Positions 7,606-16,229 of a stretch of 19,723 nucleotides of DNA are shown one piece after another (within the stretch, counting starts at the first letter, position 1; every line of letters begins with the position of its first letter). The position numbers were made by a program, and so were the translations under genes. The notes under the pieces were generated by a model. It was given only the letters and a program-made list of their open reading frames with translations, was not told the origin of the DNA and did no database searches. Source of the stretch: Planctomycetota bacterium (GTDB taxonomy: Bacteria > Planctomycetota > GCA-002687715 > DRQF01); contig JAJRYU010000323.1 in NCBI GenBank assembly GCA_024275615.1, positions 1-19,723 on the forward strand, given 5' to 3'.

Positions 7606-9294
7606 CTAGAACTTCCGATACTTGCTCTTTTTGGACTCTTCACCCAAACCAGCTTCGTCACGTTTCATTTTCTTCCAATCGACATAGGTGTCGTAGTCAC
7701 CTTCAAAGAAGTGAACGACGCCTTCGCCTTCAAAAGCGAGAATGTGGGTGGCGGTACGGTTCAAGAAATAGCGATCATGGCTTACCACAACTGCACATCC
7801 TGGGAAGTGCTGGAGAGCTTCTTCCAGGACCCGCAAGGTTTGAAGGTCCAAATCATTGGTCGGCTCATCAAGCATCAAGACGTTGCCGCCTTGGCGCAGA
7901 AGTTTTGCCATCTGCGCCCTGTTGCGTTGACCACCAGAAAGCTCGCCGATTCGTTTCTGTTGGTCGTTGCCGCGAAATCGGAAACGTCCGACGTAAGCGC
8001 GGGAACTGATAGTGCCATCGCCGTAGGGGATTTCGTCGGTGCCGCCAGTGACTTCTTCAAATACGGTTTTTGAGTCGTCGAGAGCGGCGCGCCCTTGATC
8101 GACATAGCAGGGCTTGACGGTCTTGCCGATGGTAATTGTGCCGGAATCGGGTGTGACTTCACCGGTGATCATCTTCATCATCGTCGTCTTACCGGCGCCG
8201 TTGGGGCCGATCACGCCGATGATACCCCCTGGTGGCAGTTCAAAGGTGAGATTCTTGATGAGGACGTTGTCGCCGTAAGCTTTCGAAACGTCTTCGAAAA
8301 CGATGACACGATTTCCCAGGCGTGGACCTGGAGGGATGGGGATATCTACCGAGTCATCCTTGACGTCGAAGTTACGATGTTCGTCCATGAGCCTTTGGAA
8401 TTCACGGATTCGAGCTTTGCTCTTAGCCTGACGGGCCTTGGGCGTTTGCTTCATCCAGCTCATTTCCCGCTCCAAGATCTTTCGTCTTGAAACATCTCGG
8501 CGTTTTTCGACGTCGAGAAGCTTAGTCTTTTGGCTGAGGTAGGCACTGTAGTTGCCCTTGTAGGGGATCCCCTTGCCGCGATCGATTTCCAACATCCAGC
8601 CATCCGCACCATCGAGGACGTTATCCAGGAAAGAGCGATCATGAGTAATCATGATGACGGCGCCCTGGTACTCCTTCAAATGATGCTCAAGCCAGTCCAC
8701 AGCGTCGGCGTCTAGATGGTTGGTCGGCTCATCAAGTAAGAGCAAGTCTGGTCGCGCCAGAAGGGCCTTGCAGATTGCCACGCGGCGTTGCTCACCACCG
8801 GAGAGGGTGGAGATCTGAGCATCCTTAGGCGGGACGCCCAAAGCGTGCATGGCCCGCTCCAGTTGGTTGTCAATATTCCATCCGTCGCGGATGTCGATCT
8901 CAGCCTGGAGGCGATCGAATTCGGCATAACCTTTTTCGGCGGCGTCGCCTTCCAGGTCACCCAGTTTCGCCGACAGGTCTTCCCAACGCTTGACGATGTC
9001 TTTGATTTCGGAGACGCCTTCTTCGATGTTACCCCAGACGTCCTTATCCATGCTGAGCGGCGGTTCCTGGGAAACATAACCCACAGTTTTGCCGTCGGCT
9101 AAGCGGGCAGTGCCTTCAAAGTCCGTATCTTCCCCGGACATGATTCGCATCAAGGTGGACTTACCACTGCCGTTATGGCCGATAACGCCAATCTTCGCGC
9201 CTTCAAAGAAGCCTAAGGTGATGTCCTTTAAGACTTCATTTTCGGCGTATCGTTTGTGCAGGTTTTGGACCTGAAAGATGAATTTTTCGCTCAT
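7606..9294 (-). CDS. ettA: ABC-F ATPase, energy-dependent translational throttle protein EttA
   Basis: This 562-residue ABC-F protein matches EttA (about 555 residues in E. coli) along its whole length. EttA binds the ribosomal E site and gates entry into elongation according to the ATP/ADP ratio. It has two ABC modules and no membrane segments. The first has Walker A GHNGSGKST (residues 39-47), signature LSGGEQRRVA and Walker B LLLLDEPTNHLD. The second has GPNGAGKTT, LSGGQRNRAQ and LMLDEPTNDLD. The EttA arm region is recognisable (DRGKGIPYKGNYSAY), as is the linker with IPPGPRLG. The start MSEKFIFQVQNL at 9294 fits the family. An upstream reading to 9378 would add 28 residues unlike any EttA. 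The gene is divergent from fumC across 119 bases. Confidence 0.95.
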   Translation of the reverse strand: MSEKFIFQVQNLHKRYAENEVLKDITLGFFEGAKIGVIGHNGSGKSTLMRIMSGEDTDFEGTARLADGKTVGYVSQEPPLSMDKDVWGNIEEGVSEIKDIVKRWEDLSAKLGDLEGDAAEKGYAEFDRLQAEIDIRDGWNIDNQLERAMHALGVPPKDAQISTLSGGEQRRVAICKALLARPDLLLLDEPTNHLDADAVDWLEHHLKEYQGAVIMITHDRSFLDNVLDGADGWMLEIDRGKGIPYKGNYSAYLSQKTKLLDVEKRRDVSRRKILEREMSWMKQTPKARQAKSKARIREFQRLMDEHRNFDVKDDSVDIPIPPGPRLGNRVIVFEDVSKAYGDNVLIKNLTFELPPGGIIGVIGPNGAGKTTMMKMITGEVTPDSGTITIGKTVKPCYVDQGRAALDDSKTVFEEVTGGTDEIPYGDGTISSRAYVGRFRFRGNDQQKRIGELSGGQRNRAQMAKLLRQGGNVLMLDEPTNDLDLQTLRVLEEALQHFPGCAVVVSHDRYFLNRTATHILAFEGEGVVHFFEGDYDTYVDWKKMKRDEAGLGEESKKSKYRKF

Positions 9295-9413
9295 GGCTCT
9301 GCTTTCTATCTGAGGACTGGGGATGATACCCGTCTGGTGTGCCGGTTTCGAGTCCTTATAATCCCACCAAGCGAACAAATTCAGTGAACAGTCATTTCGG
9401 GAAGGACCTGACC

Positions 9414-10805
<1,392 letters not shown>

Positions 10806-10836
10806 CAGCGGGCAGAAGTCGATCTAAAGCCGATTC

Positions 10837-10872
10837 CTTGAGGCGTGCATGAGAAATCATGCACGCCTCAAG
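10837..10872 (+). terminator. Perfect 16-bp hairpin with GAAA loop after fumC
   Basis: CTTGAGGCGTGCATGA at 10837-10852 is exactly complementary to TCATGCACGCCTCAAG at 10857-10872, with a GAAA loop of GNRA type at 10853-10856. It begins 31 bases after the fumC stop. No T-tract follows, so it is not a textbook intrinsic terminator. It could be a 3'-end stabilising or processing hairpin, or a terminator of a less usual kind. Confidence 0.7.
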
Positions 10873-10936
10873 CGTAACATGCGCTTATTCGATAGTGGAC
10901 TGTTCTAATTGCCAATTGTCCACATAGAGAAATCGA

Positions 10937-11473
10937 ATGCGCCAGTCACTGGGCCTATACCAACGGGGATTCTCCGTTTTGGAACTGATCTTGACCGTCA
11001 CCTTGCTCTTGGGTGTTGCTGCTGTTGTTGTACCTGGGCCACTCCCAGATCCTCAATCAGAAGAAGAGAAGTTGGCCCATGCCGAATGCCGTGCAATTTC
11101 TGCCGCTCTCTTGGAATTCGAGGCTGAAACGGGGTTTGCGCCAGCCGGGCGAGCCGGGAAGCAGACTTTTTCTTGGCTCAGAGGTCCAGGGGTTGCCCCG
11201 GAATTCAATAGCCATCCAGGTGGCAAAGCCAGTAATCTGAGTTGGTTTCTTTCAGTCGACAAGATGAGCATCGGCGAGAAATGGGGCGGCCCTTACATCG
11301 ATTCTTTGAACCCAGATCCTTGGGGGAGGCGCTACGTAGTCCTTCTGAAAGAGTTGAGCAAGGAGGCGCAAGCTAGGACTTGGGTTATTTCCGCTGGGCC
11401 CGATGGGGTCATCGATACCGGTCTCATGGACACCATTCCTGGCGGTGATGACATCGGCACAATGGTAGAATAG
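10937..11473 (+). CDS. Type II secretion/type IV pilus-like major pseudopilin (GspG-like)
   Basis: This is a 178-residue protein with a type IV prepilin N-terminus: a short basic leader ending QRG, then FSVLELILTVTLLLGVAAVV. The prepilin peptidase should cut after Gly11, and the conserved Glu at mature position 5 is Glu16. The following hydrophobic helix would hold the protein in the inner membrane before assembly. The C-terminal half resembles GspG, with the pattern YIDSLNPDPWGRRYVV and then WVISAGPDGVIDTG, where GspG proteins have DPWG and a calcium-binding acidic loop. No other secretion or pilus genes are next to it, so it is an orphan pseudopilin. It may serve a secretion system encoded elsewhere. 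No strong ribosome-binding site is visible (only AGAGAAA upstream). It converges with the histidine kinase gene, with 25 bases between the stop codons. Confidence 0.85.
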   Translation: MRQSLGLYQRGFSVLELILTVTLLLGVAAVVVPGPLPDPQSEEEKLAHAECRAISAALLEFEAETGFAPAGRAGKQTFSWLRGPGVAPEFNSHPGGKASNLSWFLSVDKMSIGEKWGGPYIDSLNPDPWGRRYVVLLKELSKEAQARTWVISAGPDGVIDTGLMDTIPGGDDIGTMVE

Positions 11474-11498
11474 CACCTGAGCTCAGTAGGGTTGTGGA

Positions 11499-14400
11499 CT
11501 ATTGCGATGGTCCAAGCAGCAAGGCCGCCCGTTCCAAGAAACTCCCCGCGGTAAATGGCTTGTGAATGACATCGAGACATTTGTCTTTGTCGGCAATGGC
11601 ATAGGGCGAAGTCTCGGAGTAGCCCGTCATCAAGAGGATGGGTAGATTCTGGTTGCTTTTTCGCAGTGCCTTCATCACCGCGATGCCGTCAACGCGCGGC
11701 ATGCGGATATCACTGATGACCAAAGACCAAGAATCTGGTTCCTTGTCGAATTCATCCAGACCTTCTTGACCATCACCCGCAGTTACGACGTCAAAACCTG
11801 CTCTTTCCAATATGGCCCGGCTCACTTTGAGGACTTGTGGGTCATCGTCGATGAGTAGCAGTTTGCCTCCACGGGAGAGCAATAGACTCCGACTTTCTTC
11901 ATGAATCTGGTTGTCGATTGGGCCGTCAAGCAATGGCATCGACAAGGTCACGATCGTCCCCTGTCTGGGATTGGCACGAACAGTGAGCTTGGCGTCGGCC
12001 TCATGGGCAATCTTGTCGGCCATGGTCAAACCAAGACCTTGGTGGAGGTTCTTGTCTTTGGTGGTGAAGAACGGGTCAAGCGCCTGTCTGGCGACCTCGC
12101 CATCCATGCCGCAGCCAAGATCCTCCACAGCGACAATAGCTCTGCCTTCTTCCAATCCTAATCGGAGAACAATCTTCTCATCCGCGGGATCAGACTCTTC
12201 AGCATTGCGGATCAAGTCGAGAAGGCAACGAGTCAAGGATTCTCGTGAACAAAGCACAGGCAATGATTCTTCCCAGGCAATGACCTCGATTGTGAATCGG
12301 GAAGCAACCATGCTGCGGGCAAGTTCCACAGCATCATTGACAGCAGCAATCAAATCAACTTGTGTTGGTTTTGTAGAGCCGCTGGTGGTGAGGGCCGAGA
12401 GTTTCGCTGTCAAGTCACGACCGCGCAACGCTGAATGCTCAATGGCGTCCACGAGTTCAAGGTTGTCCGAGTCTTCTGCGAGGGTTTCAGCAAGAAGTGT
12501 GGCCGCTCCCAAGATGCCGCCAAGAACGTTGTTGAATTCGTGGGTCACATTGTTGACGACATGCCCCAAGAGCTCGATTTTCTTGTTGCGAATAGCCGAT
12601 TGTTGCAGTTGCTGGCGTTCGGTGACGTCGGCCATAATTCCGTAGAGCGTTCCATCCTCATGGGACTCGCCAATGATGGGACGGATTTGCATTTCGATCC
12701 ACAGGGAGCGCCCGCCAGGTGCTCGCCTACGGAATTCAACGGTGTGTGCACCGAGGGTTCTTTCGACTTCGCCAAGGGCCTCAAAGACTGCGTCTTTGTC
12801 GTCGACATGAATGGAATCAAGCCAAAGGGTCTTGTTCGCCTGGAGCGTCTCGGCGCTATGGCCAAGCATCTCCCTGACTGCACCATCGGTTCGCCCCAGT
12901 GCGAATCCTCTGGCTGCCCCAAAACTGGTCCAAAAAACGATGGGCAGGGTATCCAGAATACGGGCAATGTGACGCTGGCTGCTCTGTAGGGCGCCCAAGA
13001 GTTCGTTGGCGCTTTGGGATTGCCGGACCAAGCTACGGATCAGCTCGAACAGGTCCTTGAGACCGCGTCTCGCGTTTTGCGTCAGCCGGCCAAGAAGGGC
13101 ACTGACGACTGTTTTGTTACGCGGTTCACTGGGCATCATGCGAAACAAGACATCGCGATCAGCAGCTAATGTCTCCATGATGGTCCGAGCGCAGCGTTCA
13201 GCATCACGGCAAGCTTCGATCGCCTTGTCACTGGTTTCAGCTTTGTCCGAGTAGTGCATAGCCAAAGTGAAGTAGACGTCACGCATACTCTCCGGATCTT
13301 GGGCGACGGCAGCGATGTGGACGGCTGACTGGGCAGCCATGACAAGGGCAGGATCTCCGGCATTGCTTTCCCTGAGGATGCGAACTCGCTCTCGGGCAAG
13401 AAGTGGTAGCCACGGGTCGCTTGGGTTAGCTTGTTTGGCGGTACTCAAATATGAATTGGCCGTATCAATGGCCGCCGCCGATTCGCCTTGCGCACGCAAG
13501 AGGCAGACACGAATCAGGACTTGAAGTGATCGCTCAGCACGATCGCAGTCTTCGGTTCGGCAATTGAATTGGTCGACAAGTATTTGGGCTCGTCTTGTGT
13601 CCCCGGCTCGTATTTGTGCCATTGCCTCCAAGCGAACGGCTCGGGCGCGGAAACACTCGTCTGTGTCACTTTCTTGGGCGTTTCTGAGTTCGATGATGGC
13701 CGCGTCCTGTTCACCGCCACTGATAAGGTCGCTTGCCAAAGACAGTATCGCTGAGCGCCGCATGCGTGGAGGCAGCGCATAGGCCTCGTCGTGCAACAGG
13801 TCCAATCGCAGCGCCAATGAACTCGCGAACTGGTGACGCTGTGACAGCACATCGGCAGCGCGCAGGGTAATAAGTGCTCGGTCGTGCTCAAAAAGCCGGG
13901 CATCTCTTTGGAGAGCAAGATAGCCAGCCAGGGCATCAGGATCGCCTTCCGCGGTTTCCAGGTTGAGTCGGGCGATATCCTCTTGGCATTCCAATATGTC
14001 GTAGCCCAGCGCGTGGTCGATGAGGGGTCCGATTGCCGACAAAGCCGCCCTTGCCAGCGGCAGGTTGCCTTGGTCGATTTCCCAGTCAAGCTGCCGCAGC
14101 TGTGTGCGCACTTGGAAGAATTCCCTGGTTTGCTGGCAACAACGCTTTGCTAGTTCTGCTTCGTATTGCAGGCGGGTTGCCCCATCCCCTTGGCGAAGCG
14201 CCAGTTCAGCAATGCGGTCGCAGGCGAGGGTCTCCATCAGGCCGGCGGCGGCGTTTTCTTCAAGGAAGTGAATCAGATCTGCGAGCGAATCCCGGAGGGT
14301 GCCCAAAAACAGGGCCTCTAAGTAAGGAGATTGTTCCTTGCCGGTCTCCAAGAAAAAACGCTCCAAGAGTTCAAAGCGACAAAGCGTGGCATCGTTTCGG

Positions 14401-14534
14401 GGATATTGCCACAGAAGAATGAGCAACTCGTCGGCAGTAGCCATGTCGAAAAGACGGGTGATTTGCGAAGGCGAGCGATGTCCGTGACACCAAGACTTGA
14501 CAATTTCTTTGGCTGGTAGGAGGCGACGTCTCAT
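11499..14534 (-). CDS. Soluble hybrid sensor histidine kinase: helical-repeat N-terminus, PAS, kinase core, C-terminal receiver
   Basis: The protein has 1011 residues and no membrane segment. Residues of about 30-510 are helix-rich and TPR-like, with many Ala/Leu/Arg repeats. About 520-645 is a PAS domain ending in GIMADVTERQQ. About 650-715 is the dimerisation/phosphoacceptor domain with His665 in VTHEFNNVLGGILG. About 725-868 is the ATP-binding domain: N box with Asn777 (LIRNAEE), DLGCGMDG, PFFTTKDKN and GLGL. About 890-1008 is a receiver domain with the acidic cluster at 896-898, phosphoacceptor Asp942 (SDIRMP) and Lys992. It should autophosphorylate on His665 and pass phosphate to Asp942, or lose it there. 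The input is probably cytoplasmic, sensed through the repeats or the PAS domain. There is no output domain or cognate regulator nearby. The start at 14534 includes 30 residues before the next Met and has only a weak upstream ribosome site. Confidence 0.92.
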   Translation of the reverse strand: MRRRLLPAKEIVKSWCHGHRSPSQITRLFDMATADELLILLWQYPRNDATLCRFELLERFFLETGKEQSPYLEALFLGTLRDSLADLIHFLEENAAAGLMETLACDRIAELALRQGDGATRLQYEAELAKRCCQQTREFFQVRTQLRQLDWEIDQGNLPLARAALSAIGPLIDHALGYDILECQEDIARLNLETAEGDPDALAGYLALQRDARLFEHDRALITLRAADVLSQRHQFASSLALRLDLLHDEAYALPPRMRRSAILSLASDLISGGEQDAAIIELRNAQESDTDECFRARAVRLEAMAQIRAGDTRRAQILVDQFNCRTEDCDRAERSLQVLIRVCLLRAQGESAAAIDTANSYLSTAKQANPSDPWLPLLARERVRILRESNAGDPALVMAAQSAVHIAAVAQDPESMRDVYFTLAMHYSDKAETSDKAIEACRDAERCARTIMETLAADRDVLFRMMPSEPRNKTVVSALLGRLTQNARRGLKDLFELIRSLVRQSQSANELLGALQSSQRHIARILDTLPIVFWTSFGAARGFALGRTDGAVREMLGHSAETLQANKTLWLDSIHVDDKDAVFEALGEVERTLGAHTVEFRRRAPGGRSLWIEMQIRPIIGESHEDGTLYGIMADVTERQQLQQSAIRNKKIELLGHVVNNVTHEFNNVLGGILGAATLLAETLAEDSDNLELVDAIEHSALRGRDLTAKLSALTTSGSTKPTQVDLIAAVNDAVELARSMVASRFTIEVIAWEESLPVLCSRESLTRCLLDLIRNAEESDPADEKIVLRLGLEEGRAIVAVEDLGCGMDGEVARQALDPFFTTKDKNLHQGLGLTMADKIAHEADAKLTVRANPRQGTIVTLSMPLLDGPIDNQIHEESRSLLLSRGGKLLLIDDDPQVLKVSRAILERAGFDVVTAGDGQEGLDEFDKEPDSWSLVISDIRMPRVDGIAVMKALRKSNQNLPILLMTGYSETSPYAIADKDKCLDVIHKPFTAGSFLERAALLLGPSQ

Positions 14535-14658
14535 GCTGAAATCCGATCCATGTTCATACCTTATGAATCATAGCGCGAAACTCGCCCCTGTATAGCACCT
14601 GAATCGAGGCTCTCCGGGCTGATTCGTCGACCATGAGAGCAAGCCGGGTAGATCTGGA

Positions 14659-15192
14659 CTATCGAAGGGCATTCATGACCTCATTGACGGTGGCAGCGGA
14701 GACGAAGAGGTCCTTGGAGGGGACTCGCGAGAACCGTTCTTGGTCCATACGTTCCAGCATGTCGAGAAACGGCCGCCAATAGTCATCGGGATTGAAGAGC
14801 ACCAAGGGCTCGGAGGCAAGGTTGAGATGTTTCAACGTCAGAACTTCATTGAATTCGTCCAGTGTGCCGCAGCCACCCGTCAATGCTAAGAAGGCATCCG
14901 CACGGGTGGCCATTTCTTGCTTCCGAAGGCGCAACCCATGGACCTTGATGATTTCATCAGACTCTGGGAATGGCAGGCAGCGATTGTCAAATTCGTGCGG
15001 AATCACACTTATGACTCGTCGATTCAAGGACTTGAAAGTGCGCGCGAGGACGGCCATGAGTCCCATGTCGCTTCCACCAAAAACTAAATCCCAATGATCG
15101 GTGGCAAGTTTTGCCGCAATTTCTTCAGCCCAAACCTTGTACTTGTCATGGCAGGCATCACTGGAAGCGGCAAAGATGCAAATTGTTGGCAT
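14659..15192 (-). CDS. LOG-family protein (putative nucleoside 5'-monophosphate phosphoribohydrolase)
   Basis: This 177-residue Rossmann-like protein belongs to the LOG (lonely guy)/TIGR00730 group. Characterised members release the base from cytokinin or purine riboside 5'-monophosphates. The N-terminal ICIFAASSD strand-loop, the FGGSDMGLM phosphate-binding loop (residues 38-46), and LRLRKQEM (about 87-94) followed by TGGCGTLDE (105-113) are the family's ordered motifs. The signature is usually PGGxGTxxE; here the Pro is Thr105, while Gly106-Gly107, Thr110 and Glu113 are kept. The first Gly of the GGGxxGLM motif is Phe38. It is the first of two minus-strand genes, and the kinase gene starts 124 bases downstream. 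No clear ribosome site is seen before the ATG. Catalysis is likely but unproven given the two substitutions. Confidence 0.88.
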   Translation of the reverse strand: MPTICIFAASSDACHDKYKVWAEEIAAKLATDHWDLVFGGSDMGLMAVLARTFKSLNRRVISVIPHEFDNRCLPFPESDEIIKVHGLRLRKQEMATRADAFLALTGGCGTLDEFNEVLTLKHLNLASEPLVLFNPDDYWRPFLDMLERMDQERFSRVPSKDLFVSAATVNEVMNALR

Positions 15193-15298
15193 TTGTTATT
15201 GGCCTGAACTGATTGAGATGAAAGGAGTTAGTGCCTGTCGACAAATATAGTTGAGGATTCTCGCGGCTTTTCTGCGCCGTTTTGGTGAGTCATGCAGT

Positions 15299-15379
15299 CT
15301 ATAGAAGTGGAATGGGTTCAGTAGAAGTAGTGTGACTGACTCCCACCTCGACAAACGGCAAATGTAACAACATCATCAT
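15299..15379 (-). CDS. Possible 26-residue leader peptide or small protein
   Basis: The frame begins with three consecutive ATG codons and has AGGAG (complement of 15386-15390) 6 bases before the first, a better ribosome site than that of the LOG gene downstream. The peptide starts MMMLLHLPFVEVGV and ends IPLL, with a Ser/Thr-rich middle. It overlaps the left arm of the inverted repeat, and its ribosome site lies in the loop between the arms. It ends 106 bases before the LOG start. It could be a leader peptide or chance; no homology is known to me. Confidence 0.2.
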   Translation of the reverse strand: MMMLLHLPFVEVGVSHTTSTEPIPLL

Positions 15380-15411
15380 CAATCTCTCCTACACAGTCGG
15401 TCACACTTCTT
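15325..15411. repeat. Imperfect 17-base inverted repeat with 53-base spacer
   Basis: The arms AAGTAGTGTGACTGACT (15325-15341) and AGTCGGTCACACTTCTT (15395-15411) pair at 16 of 17 positions (one T-T mismatch and one G-U if transcribed from the plus strand). The arms could form a long stem in RNA from either strand, or be a binding site or the remnant of a mobile end. No transposase is nearby. Confidence 0.6.
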
Positions 15412-15544
15412 CTCGCCCAGTTCTTCGATTCAGACTCTTCCCCAACAACCAGCAGCAAAGAGAAACTACAATGGGCCATCAACCTATGTCAACCGGGGTC
15501 TACTCTGCGTCCTGAGTGAAGGACCCGACACATCGAACTTAATA

Positions 15545-15583
15545 AAAGAGGCCCTCACCCATGCAATGGGTGAGGGCCTCTTT
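15545..15583 (-). terminator. Strong intrinsic terminator for the minus-strand gene at 15609-15944
   Basis: An 18-bp perfect stem pairs 15545-15562 (AAAGAGGCCCTCACCCAT) with 15566-15583, around a 3-base loop. Read on the minus strand it is followed by TTATT, so the stem end plus tail reads TTTTATT, a good termination signal. It lies 25 bases past the stop of the small acidic gene. The plus-strand side has only TTT after the stem, so termination in that direction would be weaker. Confidence 0.85.
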
Positions 15584-15608
15584 GAATGTTGATCTTAGTC
15601 CAAGGGCT

Positions 15609-15944
15609 TTATTCCGCTTCAAATTCCGCATCGTCGCGCATGAGCTCGAAGGCAAAGACGAGGATGGCCAGATTAGCCCGCGCAGGAGCTAAGAGAGGCG
15701 CTACTGCCTTGCCTTGATCTGATTCCAAGTCCGAACAACTGCTGCGAGAATGGTCGAGAACTTCTTGCATCACGCGGGCCTTGAAGGCGTTGAAGCTGAC
15801 ACCGAACTCAATGCTCAGTCGATAGAGCTCGTTTGACAGCGTTTCGGCGATCTCCGTGAATCCCGGGTCACCGGCATTGAGGCCTTCGAATTCGGGGCTA
15901 AATGCTTGGTCAAGTATGGTCAGATACTTTTCTTCTTGTCTCAT
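15609..15944 (-). CDS. Small acidic protein of unknown function
   Basis: The protein has 111 residues and is rich in Glu, Asp, Ala and Leu. There is no signal peptide or membrane segment, so it should be cytoplasmic. It is probably all-helical: QEEKYLTILDQAF, then ETLSNELYRLSIEFGVSFNAF, and a C-terminal hydrophobic helix of about LAILVFAFELM before an acidic end. The start is supported by GAGG (complement of 15950-15953) five bases before the ATG, and a strong terminator follows the stop codon, so it looks like a complete single-gene transcription unit. I do not recognise a family. Its 5' end faces the dsbD gene across 285 bases. Confidence 0.72.
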   Translation of the reverse strand: MRQEEKYLTILDQAFSPEFEGLNAGDPGFTEIAETLSNELYRLSIEFGVSFNAFKARVMQEVLDHSRSSCSDLESDQGKAVAPLLAPARANLAILVFAFELMRDDAEFEAE

Positions 15945-16229
15945 GGCATCCTCGCTTTCGTCATGAGTCCGGTCACACGACCGTGCCTAATAGAAGATAC
16001 GTGAGCTTATACGCCAAGAAAGAAAACAATTCTCTGTAGATTTATGCGACAAAAGTGCACGCACATCCAGGGCCAAAAGGCGCTATGATGCTTGTATTCG
16101 TGGCCGTAGAGGCTCTTTTGTACCTGATTGCGCTTCAGGACGCCCTTTTGATGCCAACGGAATTCTTCCGTAAAGTCATTCGTTCTCACCTAACGGTGTC
16201 TGTCCTGTCTTTTCCACGTGAGTGAGCCA

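Larger units (their letters stand above)
15193..15608. other. 416-base gene-poor region with inverted repeat, tiny reading frames and a terminator
   Basis: No convincing protein of normal length is present on either strand. The stretch holds a long-range inverted repeat (15325-15341 with 15395-15411) and a strong hairpin (15545-15583). It also holds two very short frames: one of 26 codons on the minus strand (15299-15379) with a good ribosome site, and one of 14 codons on the plus strand (15471-15515) with a weak one. The LOG promoter should lie here, but I cannot pick its boxes with confidence. Confidence 0.6.

Noticed and set aside
7585..8073. Plus-strand reading frame opposite ettA
   Set aside because: It is a shadow of ettA, with no ribosome site or domain.
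15471..15515. 14-codon plus-strand frame as a leader peptide
   Set aside because: It has only a weak AGAGAAA upstream and faces the minus-strand terminator, with no downstream plus-strand gene for over 700 bases.
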